Origin: Corynebacterium sp. ES2730-CONJ
Lineage (GTDB): Bacteria; Actinomycetota; Actinomycetes; Mycobacteriales; Mycobacteriaceae
DNA: 64,000 nucleotides
Direction of reading: 5' to 3'
Assembly (NCBI RefSeq): GCF_024834055.1
Contig: NZ_JANUXZ010000003.1
Coordinates: 186,001 to 250,000, forward strand
Positions within the stretch are counted from its first letter, which is position 1; each line of letters begins with the position of its first letter. Below are positions 17,121 to 25,328 of this stretch, piece after piece. The notes below the pieces were generated by a model. It had not been told where the DNA came from. It saw only the letters and a list, made by a program, of their open reading frames with translations, and made no database searches. The position numbers and the translations under genes were made by a program.

Positions 17121-18490
17121 GCCGGAAAGATCTCTGGCAAGGGTTTAATAAGGGTGGATCTCTCAACCTCTACCTGCTCCGAGTTGTGGAGAACGAATCG
17201 CATGGTGGGTCCGTCAAAGTAAACTCGGCTAGCCATGGCTACTTGTCCACCGTTGCCGAATACTTCCACTGTTGAGCCATCAATGATGACTGTCATCGAG
17301 CTCGTTGCATCATAAAGAAGAGGTGCGCTAGCGACTGCATCGCCCGCGTGGTTCGGATTCATCGAGCGATCTAAGGTGATGTGATCACCATAATGAGTGA
17401 TCGTGCATATAATCTGATCGTTAATATCTAGAACGGTGATGGTTTGATGTTCGCCACGAGGAATCTCGCTAATACCCGTCCACATAGAGGCACGATCTGA
17501 TTCCTCAATGGCAGCGATGATGCCGCTCGTAGGGGTCTGGTAAATATGGCCCCCCTGAAGGGTAATCTCGCGCGCGAGGCTGAGGCAGTTCGCCCACCCT
17601 TCAGCGCGGAAACTCAGGTGCGCGCTCCCGTCATCCTGGCGGGAGGCACTATTAAGAAGGCCAAAGATCACAGTGTGCTCTTTATTGTCGGCATCGGGTG
17701 CCCAGTTTACAGTTCGGGGGCGTCCGAAATCGTGTCCATAATCCATGCGCTGGAAAGGCTTCGCCACCTCGAACGAGGTACCATTGAGCTTTCCCACAAG
17801 ACAGCCCGCAATATCCCTGCCGTTCTCGTCGATCGTGACGAGCAGGATATCGTACAGATGCTGATCTATTTCATCGCGAAGTTGGAAAATACGAGGCGCC
17901 ACCACAAATGTGGAAGCAATGCCAGAATCGCCGTGAATCGTCAACGGCCCGCGCATCTTAAAGTGTTGGCCATCAGCGGAATCTAGAACGACGAGTACAG
18001 GATCTGAGGATGAACCCGCCACCGCGACCATCAGATATCCACTATCCACCGGAATCACGCAGGGTGAACGAAAACGTGACAACCCTTCCTGGTTAGCGAC
18101 AACTGTTCCTATATCAACAATATGCTCGTCCAGGATGAGGTCATCATCATCTAAGTCCGCGATTGTTTCGCCTAGGTCATCGACTCGGGCGGCCTTAATA
18201 GTGCGCTCATTGCCCACCACGTGAGTGTAGTAGAAGGTGGTGGAATCGCCCGTTGTTACTACCGAGCCAGCCCGGATGGATTCGTGGTCTTTGGTGGAGG
18301 CGAGTACATCGGTGCAGATTTCGAAATCGAAAGCTGTGGCGGAAGAAACTAAGTGGGCCCACCTAGAGGGTTGGGTGGGATCTGGACGGTATTGGTTGAA
18401 AAGATGCCAGTAGGTGCCGTCGTACAGCGCTCCAGCGGGGGCGTCCAGAATGCCGTGATCAGGGTGGATATGCAGTTCGGGGCGATACAT
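17117..18490 (-). CDS. GH32-fold protein with degenerate catalytic motifs
   Basis: This 457-residue protein has the layout of glycoside hydrolase family 32 (invertase, sucrose-6-phosphate hydrolase): a five-bladed propeller then a C-terminal beta-sandwich with VIIDGSTVEVFGNGG. Its N-terminal motif reads ILDAPAG, where functional enzymes have WMNDPNG; the nucleophile position (Asp16) is kept. The RDP motif is FRSP (residues 140-143), losing the transition-state Asp. The ECPD motif with the acid/base Glu seems to be replaced near VAPRIFQL. DYGHDFGRP retains the blade after it. It lies beside the glycogen genes, so it may bind or act on an unusual glycan, or be inactive. Related proteins occur at this place in other corynebacteria as I remember it. 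Confidence 0.72.
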   Translation of the reverse strand: MYRPELHIHPDHGILDAPAGALYDGTYWHLFNQYRPDPTQPSRWAHLVSSATAFDFEICTDVLASTKDHESIRAGSVVTTGDSTTFYYTHVVGNERTIKAARVDDLGETIADLDDDDLILDEHIVDIGTVVANQEGLSRFRSPCVIPVDSGYLMVAVAGSSSDPVLVVLDSADGQHFKMRGPLTIHGDSGIASTFVVAPRIFQLRDEIDQHLYDILLVTIDENGRDIAGCLVGKLNGTSFEVAKPFQRMDYGHDFGRPRTVNWAPDADNKEHTVIFGLLNSASRQDDGSAHLSFRAEGWANCLSLAREITLQGGHIYQTPTSGIIAAIEESDRASMWTGISEIPRGEHQTITVLDINDQIICTITHYGDHITLDRSMNPNHAGDAVASAPLLYDATSSMTVIIDGSTVEVFGNGGQVAMASRVYFDGPTMRFVLHNSEQVEVERSTLIKPLPEIFPA

Positions 18491-18574
18491 AATTGTTGTG
18501 GGCTCCTGCCAGTTGACGAAGGCTGTTATGCCTCCCAGCGTAGTAGCAAAAGCCCACGACTGCAGATATCGACA

Positions 18575-19741
18575 CTAAAGGAGGGAGCGATAGATTTCCA
18601 CCGTCTGCGTGGCTATCTTGTCCCAAGAAAAAAGCTCCACGGCGCGTGTACGCCCCGCCAGGCCGAAGGCTTTGACCCGCTCTTGGTCGGCTATGAGTGC
18701 ATTAACTTCTGCGGCGAGATCGCGCTCGAAGGCCGTGGTATCGGCTGGATCGTAATGCACTAAGAGGCCTGTCTGACCATCGGCTACGACTTCGGGGATG
18801 CCGCCGACATCTGAGGCCACCACGGCGGTACCGCAGGCCATCGCCTCAAGATTAACAATTCCCAAGGGTTCATAGATGGAGGGACAAATAAAGGCGTCAG
18901 CAGCGCTTAGAATTTCCTGAATTTTAGGTTTGTCCAGCATTTCCTGCACCCAAAATACTCCAGCTCGTTGGTGCTGTAATTCAGTGACCAGAGTGGAAAT
19001 CCGGCTGGCTATCTCGGGGGTGTCGGGGGCACCGGCACAGAGTACCAGCTGAATCTCGGGGTCAAAGTGGGCCGCCGCCCGCACGAGATGTTCCACCCCC
19101 TTTTGCCGCGTTATGCGCCCCACAAAGGCGACGATCGGGCGAGTAGGATCGACACCCAAGGAGTGTAGAACAGAAGTACCCTCAAAGGCTGGGCGCGGCT
19201 GCCACACAGTGGTATCGATTCCGTTAAGAACCACGTGAACCTTGGCGGCATCGACACGCGGATACGCTTCGAGGACAGCTTCTTTCATCTTCTGTGACAC
19301 CGCAATGACTGCATCAGCATACTCCATCGCATTACGTTCGGACCACAACGAAATATCATATCCACCATTGAGTTGTTCGCGTTTCCACGGGCGATCGGGC
19401 TCGAGTGAGTGAGCCGTGACAACGTGGGGAATATTGTGTAGCTGGGAAGCGAGATGTCCTCCTAAACCCGTGTACCAGGTGTGAGTATGTACGACCTGAG
19501 CATCGCGGCAGGCTTCGGCCATATAGAGACCTGTTGAAAGGGTCTGGATAGCCGGATTCGCATCACGCAGGCCAGGATCGGCGCTGTGGACGAAAACATT
19601 GTCCTCGTCACGGGGTGCCCCCATGCAGTGTACGTCTACGGGTACGATCTCTCGCATATAGCGAGTGAGCTCTGCTACGTGGACGCCAGCACCTCCATAA
19701 ATCTCCGGTGGATATTCTTTAGTTAATAGTGCGACTTTCAT
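18575..19741 (-). CDS. glgA: GT4 glycogen/maltose-1-phosphate synthase GlgA (GlgM)
   Basis: This 388-residue GT-B glycosyltransferase of family GT4 starts MKVALLTKEYPPEIYGGAGVHV, the actinobacterial GlgA/GlgM signature, with HTHTWYTGLGG and a C-terminal E-x7-E motif (EPLGIVNLEAMACGT). In mycobacteria this enzyme makes maltose 1-phosphate from ADP-glucose for alpha-glucan synthesis; in corynebacteria it is named glgA and supports glycogen synthesis. It is divergent from glgC, which supplies ADP-glucose. Promoter TACCGT lies seven bases before the ATG on the minus strand. Confidence 0.9.
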   Translation of the reverse strand: MKVALLTKEYPPEIYGGAGVHVAELTRYMREIVPVDVHCMGAPRDEDNVFVHSADPGLRDANPAIQTLSTGLYMAEACRDAQVVHTHTWYTGLGGHLASQLHNIPHVVTAHSLEPDRPWKREQLNGGYDISLWSERNAMEYADAVIAVSQKMKEAVLEAYPRVDAAKVHVVLNGIDTTVWQPRPAFEGTSVLHSLGVDPTRPIVAFVGRITRQKGVEHLVRAAAHFDPEIQLVLCAGAPDTPEIASRISTLVTELQHQRAGVFWVQEMLDKPKIQEILSAADAFICPSIYEPLGIVNLEAMACGTAVVASDVGGIPEVVADGQTGLLVHYDPADTTAFERDLAAEVNALIADQERVKAFGLAGRTRAVELFSWDKIATQTVEIYRSLL

Positions 19742-19748
19742 AAAGATA

Positions 19749-19754
19749 ACGGTA
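19749..19754 (-). promoter_or_regulatory. -10 box TACCGT for leaderless glgA
   Basis: On the minus strand TACCGT is followed by 7 bases and the glgA ATG. There is no Shine-Dalgarno sequence. Confidence 0.38.
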
Positions 19755-19842
19755 GTGGCAATGAGGCTAGGGCGCTGAGTATTTGAAAGGTGGCGTGGAT
19801 CGCATTTTTCTCAATACCCTAACGGTGGTAGAACTTTCGCAT

Positions 19843-19848
19843 TAAATT
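19843..19848 (+). promoter_or_regulatory. -10 box TAAATT for leaderless glgC
   Basis: TAAATT is followed by exactly 7 bases and the GTG start of glgC. Confidence 0.5.
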
Positions 19849-19855
19849 AGACACT

Positions 19856-21073
19856 GTGAAAAGTCAAAATAATGTCCTTGCCATCGTCTTGGCCGGCGGA
19901 GAAGGGAAACGTCTCTTCCCTCTGACTGAAGACCGCGCTAAGCCTGCCGTTCCCTTCGGCGGCACTTACCGATTGATCGATTTTGTTTTGTCCAATTTGG
20001 TCAATGCCGGTTATATGAAGATCTGTATTCTTACTCAATACAAATCTCATTCGCTAGATCGTCACATCTCACAAGCGTGGCAATTTTATGGCCCGACCGC
20101 TCAGTATATTGCGTCGGTGCCGGCGCAGCAGCGTCGAGGCAAGCACTGGTACCGGGGCTCAGCGGACGCAATTTTGCAGTCACTGAATCTCATCTACGAT
20201 GAACGCCCTAATTATGTGCTGGTATTTGGCGCTGATCACGTTTATCGCATGGATCCGGAGCAAATGGTCGACGAGCATATCGCCTCCGGCAAAGCTGTAT
20301 CTGTAGCTGGTATCAGGGTGCCCCGATCTGAGGCCAGTGCTTTTGGCTGCATTCAAGCCGATGAGGCAGGAAATATTACGGAATTTCTGGAAAAGCCCGA
20401 GAACCCTCCAGCTGTACCCGACGATCCAGACGTCACCTTTGCCTCAATGGGCAATTATGTATTCACTACGGACGCCCTCGTTGAAGCTCTACGGGAGGAC
20501 GGTATCAACGAAAATTCCGAGCATGATATGGGCGGGGATATCATTCCGTATTTTGTTGAGCGCGGAGATGCACACGTTTATGACTTTACGAACAATATAG
20601 TTCCAGGATCCACGGATCGTGATCGGGGATACTGGCGTGACGTGGGTACCATCGATGCCTTCTACGAGGCTCATATGGATCTGATCTCGGTTCACCCGAT
20701 CTTTAACCTGTATAACCAGCAGTGGCCGATCCGCTCAACTGACCTGACGGAATTACCTCCAGCTAAATTTGTGCAAGGCGGCATCGCGCAATCCTCGATG
20801 GTGGCCCAGGGCTCCATTATTTCGGCCTCTACGGTTCGCAACTCGGTGCTATCGACCGGTGTCATAGTCGAGGAGGGAGCCACGGTGGAGGGTTCGGTTC
20901 TAATGCCGGGAGTTCGCATCGGTAAGGGGGCTGTCGTGCGCCATGCTATCCTCGACAAGAACGTGGTAGTTACGGACGGAACGCTCATTGGTGTGGACCA
21001 TCAGCGGGATGCAGAGCGCTTCGCCATTAGTCCCGGCGGGGTTGTTGTTGTAGGAAAGAATGTAGTCGTTTAA
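19856..21073 (+). CDS. glgC: Glucose-1-phosphate adenylyltransferase GlgC
   Basis: This 405-residue enzyme makes ADP-glucose from glucose 1-phosphate and ATP, the committed step of glycogen synthesis. The N-terminal [20 protein letters not shown] is the nucleotidyl-transferase loop with the allosteric-site lysines/arginines, followed by KPAVPFGG, the [10 protein letters not shown] catalytic Asp and the EFLEKP segment. The C-terminal third is a left-handed beta-helix. The start is a GTG with no ribosome site but with TAAATT seven bases upstream, so the mRNA is probably leaderless. A terminator separates it from the convergent methyltransferase. Confidence 0.95.
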   Translation: MKSQNNVLAIVLAGGEGKRLFPLTEDRAKPAVPFGGTYRLIDFVLSNLVNAGYMKICILTQYKSHSLDRHISQAWQFYGPTAQYIASVPAQQRRGKHWYRGSADAILQSLNLIYDERPNYVLVFGADHVYRMDPEQMVDEHIASGKAVSVAGIRVPRSEASAFGCIQADEAGNITEFLEKPENPPAVPDDPDVTFASMGNYVFTTDALVEALREDGINENSEHDMGGDIIPYFVERGDAHVYDFTNNIVPGSTDRDRGYWRDVGTIDAFYEAHMDLISVHPIFNLYNQQWPIRSTDLTELPPAKFVQGGIAQSSMVAQGSIISASTVRNSVLSTGVIVEEGATVEGSVLMPGVRIGKGAVVRHAILDKNVVVTDGTLIGVDHQRDAERFAISPGGVVVVGKNVVV

Positions 21074-21091
21074 AGATCACATGAGAAGAGG

Positions 21092-21134
21092 AATCTCGCC
21101 CCACTCAAAAATTATTTGGGGGGCGGGATTTTTT
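21092..21134 (+). terminator. Terminator of glgC
   Basis: AATCTCGCCCC (21092-21102) pairs with GGGGCGGGATT (21120-21130) with one G-T pair, and TTTTT follows. Confidence 0.8.
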
Positions 21135-21136
21135 GA

Positions 21137-21772
21137 CTACTGCACAGTCACGATGACTAGGCCGGCACCTAGGGGAAGCCTGGTGACCTGAACTGACTCC
21201 AGCGAATTGAGGTAGTCCTGCAGGTCGCGGGCAGCTACAGTTTCTCGGTCGCGTCGCGTCTGGTCGCTGGGGGTACCGTCGAGCAGGATATCGGGGATGA
21301 TTACACTCCCACCTGCACTTAAAAGGGGGAGCGAGGCACTAATAAGAGCTCTCGCATCAATGGGGGATACTTCTCCGTAAATAATTTGATAAGACTTTTT
21401 AGCTAGGCGCCCCATGACATCGAGAGGGCGGGATGGTAAAAAGCGCACTCTAGTGGGGGAGAAGGATGCGTTACGGAAGATCTCGGCGGAGCGCCGGTGA
21501 TATTCAGGCTCCGGGTCGATGCAGGTGAGAGTGCCCTGAGAATTCATTCCCTGCAGCAAGAAGTAACCGACGACCGCGCTCGCGGGGGTAATAGCGATGG
21601 CCCCTTGAGCTTTACTCGTGGCTGCTAGGGTGCTCAATAATTGACCGGTGTGGATATCGGGCGCACTGAGCCCAAATTCCTCGGCCGTCTCGTAGGCTAG
21701 CTCGAGAGTAGTATCGGCAGGGCTAATGGCTTCGATATAGGAGCGTAGTTCTTCAGTCACACCTTTAAGCAT
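21137..21772 (-). CDS. O-methyltransferase family protein
   Basis: This 211-residue protein has the family 3 O-methyltransferase fold, with a P-x-S-A-x-V-G-Y-F motif I region (TPASAVVGYFLLQG) and LTCIDPEPEYH for SAM ribose binding. It takes the place of M. tuberculosis Rv1220c, upstream of and divergent from sigE. The substrate is unknown. I use the ATG at 21772 instead of an upstream TTG. It is slightly poor in the usual metal-binding residues, so activity is uncertain. Confidence 0.75.
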   Translation of the reverse strand: MLKGVTEELRSYIEAISPADTTLELAYETAEEFGLSAPDIHTGQLLSTLAATSKAQGAIAITPASAVVGYFLLQGMNSQGTLTCIDPEPEYHRRSAEIFRNASFSPTRVRFLPSRPLDVMGRLAKKSYQIIYGEVSPIDARALISASLPLLSAGGSVIIPDILLDGTPSDQTRRDRETVAARDLQDYLNSLESVQVTRLPLGAGLVIVTVQ

Positions 21773-21958
21773 AGAGTTTCTCGACTGTTTTATCCTTCGC
21801 AAAACACCGATACTCTATAGTTCAACTTCCCCTCGGAGCTTCGATGGAGTGTTGATATAGTCACCCCCTTTCTCCACATCCTAGATATTCTCGCTCTCCC
21901 AGCTAATTCACAGAGTTCTTTCTGGCTTTTTGAAGACAGTTCGGGAACAATAGTCCAC

Positions 21959-22576
21959 ATGACCACAACGCCTCGCCCGACTGATGCCGGCGCTTATGCT
22001 GCGGACCTTTCCGGAACCGCGGCCTTTGATGCAGGCGTAGGTTCCATGCCAGATTGGAGCGATCTCGTTTCTGAGCATGCGGACAGCGTATACCGGCTCG
22101 CCTTTCGACTCAGTGGCAATCAACATGATGCTGAGGATCTCACCCAAGAAACCTTTATGCGAGTCTTCCGTTCCCTGGATAAATATCAACCTGGTACCTT
22201 TGAGGGCTGGTTGCACCGTATTACTACTAACCTCTTTTTAGATATGGTGCGGCGCCGCACGAAAATCCGCATGGAAGCTCTACCAGAGGACTACGAGCGA
22301 GTTCCGGGAACCGATATGACCCCTGAACAAGCCTATAACGTGGCCAACCTTGACCCAGCTTTGCAGGAAGCGCTCGACGCACTGGCCCCCGATTTTCGAG
22401 TGGCAGTAGTGCTCTGCGACGTGGTGGGTATGAGCTACGAGGAGATAGCCGCAACTTTGGGCGTCAAGATGGGCACTGTGCGTTCGCGTATCCACCGGGG
22501 CAGGAGTCAGTTGCGAGCGATGCTGGAGGCGAAGGCTGAAGTTGACGCTGATGCGCAATTGCTCATTCGCAGCTAA
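21959..22576 (+). CDS. sigE: ECF sigma factor SigE
   Basis: This 205-residue sigma-70 family ECF factor has region 2 ([29 protein letters not shown]) with the [10 protein letters not shown] core-binding and -10 recognition helices, and region 4 ([25 protein letters not shown]) for -35 recognition. In corynebacteria and mycobacteria SigE governs the response to envelope stress. The divergent methyltransferase, the downstream zinc anti-sigma factor and tatB are the usual neighbours. A terminator stands between sigE and the anti-sigma gene. Confidence 0.93.
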   Translation: MTTTPRPTDAGAYAADLSGTAAFDAGVGSMPDWSDLVSEHADSVYRLAFRLSGNQHDAEDLTQETFMRVFRSLDKYQPGTFEGWLHRITTNLFLDMVRRRTKIRMEALPEDYERVPGTDMTPEQAYNVANLDPALQEALDALAPDFRVAVVLCDVVGMSYEEIAATLGVKMGTVRSRIHRGRSQLRAMLEAKAEVDADAQLLIRS

Positions 22577-22601
22577 TACTAAACACTAAATTCGAAACAC
22601 T

Positions 22602-22633
22602 GACTCGCCACAACCATATGGCGAGTCTTTCTC
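22602..22633 (+). terminator. Terminator between sigE and its anti-sigma gene
   Basis: A perfect 9-bp stem (22602-22610 with 22619-22627), an 8-base loop and a TTTCTCTT tail. Confidence 0.83.
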
Positions 22634-22732
22634 TTATAGTGGACAGTGGGGAACTAACGGCATATGCGGTTCGTTCCACTTATGACCTCTAGGTTATATA
22701 CCTGTGATTCGAATCGAGAAAGCTGGTGGGCT

Positions 22733-23089
22733 ATGGCGCAACGAGACAAGCCGCAGCGTTCCAGAACATTTGATATTTCCTCCCAAGTCCGAAAGTTATC
22801 AGCGATTGACCATCTCAATCCTGAGGCCATAGCTGCCTTGGCAGATAACGAGTTGTGTCCCGCTGCCACACACCGAGCCCATATACATCTAGTTCACTGC
22901 CACGAGTGTCGTCTCGAGGTAGAGAAACAACGGCTAGCATCGCAGCGCCTACGCAATTCTTGTTGCCAATCATTGGAAGCCAGCTCGGAGCTAATGAGAC
23001 GCCTGCATCAAATTGCTGACTGTGTAGAGTCGGATCAGCATCCCTTGCGATCGAAGGTGTCAAAGATTCGGCTGATGAGATGGAAATAG
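22733..23089 (+). CDS. cseE: Zinc-binding anti-sigma factor (CseE/RseA type)
   Basis: This 118-residue protein contains the H-x3-C-x2-C zinc motif (HLVHCHEC) of ZAS anti-sigma factors, preceded by LNPEAIAALADNEL as in RseA/CseE. It likely holds SigE inactive until stress releases it. No membrane helix is present, so it is cytoplasmic. The ATG at 22733 (MAQRDKPQRS) is preferred over an upstream in-frame start because the extra residues do not look conserved; TTATAT at about 22694 may be its -10. Its own promoter after the sigE terminator would let its level vary independently. Confidence 0.82.
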   Translation: MAQRDKPQRSRTFDISSQVRKLSAIDHLNPEAIAALADNELCPAATHRAHIHLVHCHECRLEVEKQRLASQRLRNSCCQSLEASSELMRRLHQIADCVESDQHPLRSKVSKIRLMRWK

Positions 23090-23115
23090 CGCACATGCAG
23101 GGTAAGGTTATTTAA

Positions 23116-23556
23116 GTGTTTAGCTCAATTGGTTGGGGAGAAATTTTCTGGATTCTCATCCTCGCTATGATTTTCATTGGCCCCGAAAAGCTCCCAGGCG
23201 TCATTGAGGATGCCCGTGCTGCTATTTTTGCTGCTCGCCGCGCCATCAATAATGCTAAAGCTGAACTAAATGGGGAGTACCTGGAGGAATTCGAAGATTT
23301 CCGTGCTCCCATTAACCAGATCGCTGGTTTGCAGCGAATGGGTCCCAAAGCCGCATTAACTAAAGTGCTCTTTGACGGAGATACTGAGGCCATCGATTCT
23401 CTCGACCTGAAGAAACAGCTCGGTGAGCTTGATTCGCCAACTAGTGCCGCACGCACCGAACTTAGTCCCGACCGTCAAGCCTCCCAGGCCGATATACCCA
23501 ATAACGCGGTATCCGGCCCGAGAAACCGGGATTTTAGCTGGGATGACGTCCTATAG
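23116..23556 (+). CDS. tatB: Sec-independent translocase subunit TatB
   Basis: This 146-residue protein has the TatB layout: a very short N-terminus, one membrane helix (IGWGEIFWILILAMIFIGPEKLP, about residues 5-27, with the conserved Glu and the GPEKLP hinge) and a charged amphipathic helix, followed by a flexible acidic tail. With TatA and TatC (elsewhere) it exports folded proteins. The GTG start at 23116 follows the anti-sigma gene by 26 bp. sigE-rse/cse-tatB order is conserved; the htrA protease gene found between them in mycobacteria is missing. Confidence 0.92.
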   Translation: MFSSIGWGEIFWILILAMIFIGPEKLPGVIEDARAAIFAARRAINNAKAELNGEYLEEFEDFRAPINQIAGLQRMGPKAALTKVLFDGDTEAIDSLDLKKQLGELDSPTSAARTELSPDRQASQADIPNNAVSGPRNRDFSWDDVL

Positions 23557-23558
23557 CC

Positions 23559-23583
23559 CCTATCCAATCAGGCAGGGGATAGG
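23559..23583. terminator. Weak hairpin between convergent tatB and mrp
   Basis: CCTATCC (23559-23565) pairs with GGATAGG (23577-23583) around an 11-base loop. The T tract is poor. Confidence 0.4.
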
Positions 23584-23589
23584 AGATTT

Positions 23590-24723
23590 CTAGTCGTGCC
23601 GAGTCACCCCAAGGCCTAAGGGCTTACCGGCAAGTGATTCAGGTCGAAGAACGAGCTGATCTGCAATAGCCTTGATCGCTACCGCAGTGGGGGACTCAGG
23701 GTGGGCAAGCACAATGGGGGTGCCGTGATCGCCTCCCTCGCGAAGCTGAGGATCTAACGGAACCGATCCGAGAAGCGGAACCTTCGTTCCAGTAAGCGTC
23801 GAGATGCGCTGCGAGACCTCTTCGCCTCCACCTGAGCCAAAGACTTCTAACGTCGATCCATCGGGCAAAATCATGGCACTCATATTCTCGATGACACCCG
23901 CGAGCTTCTGCTGGGTTTGCAACGAGATAGTCCCGGCGCGCTCGGCCACCTCAGCCGCGGCGCTCTGTGGGGTCGTCACCACGAGGAGCTCGGCATTGGG
24001 GAGGAGTTGGGCTACCGAAATGGCGATATCGCCAGTTCCAGGGGGAAGGTCGAGAAGCAAAATATCGAGGTCACCCCAGAATACATCTCCAAGGAACTGC
24101 TGAATGGCGCGGTGTAACATCGGGCCGCGCCACACCACAGGGGCATTACCTTCAACAAAGTGTGCAATCGAAATGAGTTTTATGCCATGAGCCATGGGCG
24201 GCATGATCATCTCGTCTACGGCATGAGGACGATCGGTGCACCCGAGCATGCCCGGTATTGAGTGCCCGTATATATCGGCATCAAGCACCCCGACCCGCAA
24301 TCCGCGAGCAGCTAGTGCGGCTGCAAGGTTAACGGTCATCGAGGATTTGCCCACGCCCCCCTTGCCAGAAGAGACGGCAAAGACTCTGGTTGTGGAGTTA
24401 GGTTGGCTAAAGGGAATCACCGGCTCGTGGGTATCGCCGCGTAACTGCTGCCGCAGGCTCTTGCGCTGTTCATCATCCATGACATCGGTAGTCACGGTGA
24501 TCTCACCAACGCCCGGGAGATCTGCGATGGCAGCGCGTGAGTTTTCCACCAACAGGTTTTTCATCGGACACCCAGCAATCGTGAGGTATATTTCTACCTC
24601 AACATCTACGCCACTGAGGGCGATAGATTTCACCATGCCGAGTTCTGTTAACGGCTTACCAATTTCTGGATCTTCTACGCGCGAGAGCGCCTGCCGCACG
24701 TCATGCTCAGTAATAGTGGTCAT
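23590..24723 (-). CDS. mrp: Mrp/ApbC Fe-S cluster carrier ATPase
   Basis: This 377-residue protein has an N-terminal MIP18/PaaD-like domain (DVRQALSRVEDPEIGKPLTELG) and a deviant-Walker P-loop ATPase of the Mrp/NBP35 family (SSGKGGVGKSSMTVNLA, about 121-135). It is thought to carry and transfer 4Fe-4S clusters. The usual C-terminal CxxC of the family is not evident: near the expected position the sequence reads IENMSAMILPDGS rather than a CPHCG-like motif, so cluster binding may be altered. It is the last of a three-gene minus-strand operon (MgtE-N/CBS, DUF1003, mrp). Confidence 0.88.
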   Translation of the reverse strand: MTTITEHDVRQALSRVEDPEIGKPLTELGMVKSIALSGVDVEVEIYLTIAGCPMKNLLVENSRAAIADLPGVGEITVTTDVMDDEQRKSLRQQLRGDTHEPVIPFSQPNSTTRVFAVSSGKGGVGKSSMTVNLAAALAARGLRVGVLDADIYGHSIPGMLGCTDRPHAVDEMIMPPMAHGIKLISIAHFVEGNAPVVWRGPMLHRAIQQFLGDVFWGDLDILLLDLPPGTGDIAISVAQLLPNAELLVVTTPQSAAAEVAERAGTISLQTQQKLAGVIENMSAMILPDGSTLEVFGSGGGEEVSQRISTLTGTKVPLLGSVPLDPQLREGGDHGTPIVLAHPESPTAVAIKAIADQLVLRPESLAGKPLGLGVTRHD

Positions 24724-24755
24724 TATTTTTCTAAGTACTTCCCCTCGTATTTTGC

Positions 24756-25328
24756 TTAACGACGCTCACTCGTGCGCCCCTGAATCGGGTCACTAAGATC
24801 GTGGTGTGCGTCATCGAGTCCCTGCTGATGGCGGTATGCAGTCCGTTCAGCGGCTTCATCGTCCAGCTTAGCTTCAATGCGTTCGATCATGGTGTGAAGA
24901 TCTTCCAATTCGTGCCGCAGATAATCACGAGTGACCATATCACCCAGCGCTAGACGCAAGCCAGCGAGCTCGCGGGTAATATATTCGGTATTCGATTTGG
25001 TTTCAAAAGCACGGCGGCGATCTTCATTGAGAGAAACACGATCACGATCTTCTTGTCGGTTCTGTGCCAGCAAGATCAGCGGCGCCGCGTAGGCTGCCTG
25101 TGTGGAAAATGCCAGGTTCAGCAAGATGAAGGGATAGGGATCCCACTGCCACCAGAAGGCGCCGAGGTTCAGCACGATCCAGATAGCGACGAAAACCGTC
25201 TGCCACATCAGGTAACTGCCGGTACCAAAAAAGCGGGCGACCTGCTCAGCGTAGGCGCCAATGGAATCGTCATCAAGTCTGAAAAGCCTCTTTTTCCCGG
25301 GCAGCCGTGGGGTATCTAACTCAGCCAT
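24756..25328 (-). CDS. DUF1003 membrane protein
   Basis: This 190-residue protein has two membrane helices (about residues 40-60 and 66-88) around the family motif WNLGAFWWQWDPYPFILLNL, then ALLSTQAAYAAPLILLAQNRQEDRDR. The C-terminus is a long charged helix. DUF1003 proteins are common next to MgtE-like genes, but their role is unknown. It overlaps the upstream CBS protein by 8 bp and ends 32 bp before mrp, so all three are likely co-transcribed. Confidence 0.85.
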   Translation of the reverse strand: MAELDTPRLPGKKRLFRLDDDSIGAYAEQVARFFGTGSYLMWQTVFVAIWIVLNLGAFWWQWDPYPFILLNLAFSTQAAYAAPLILLAQNRQEDRDRVSLNEDRRRAFETKSNTEYITRELAGLRLALGDMVTRDYLRHELEDLHTMIERIEAKLDDEAAERTAYRHQQGLDDAHHDLSDPIQGRTSERR

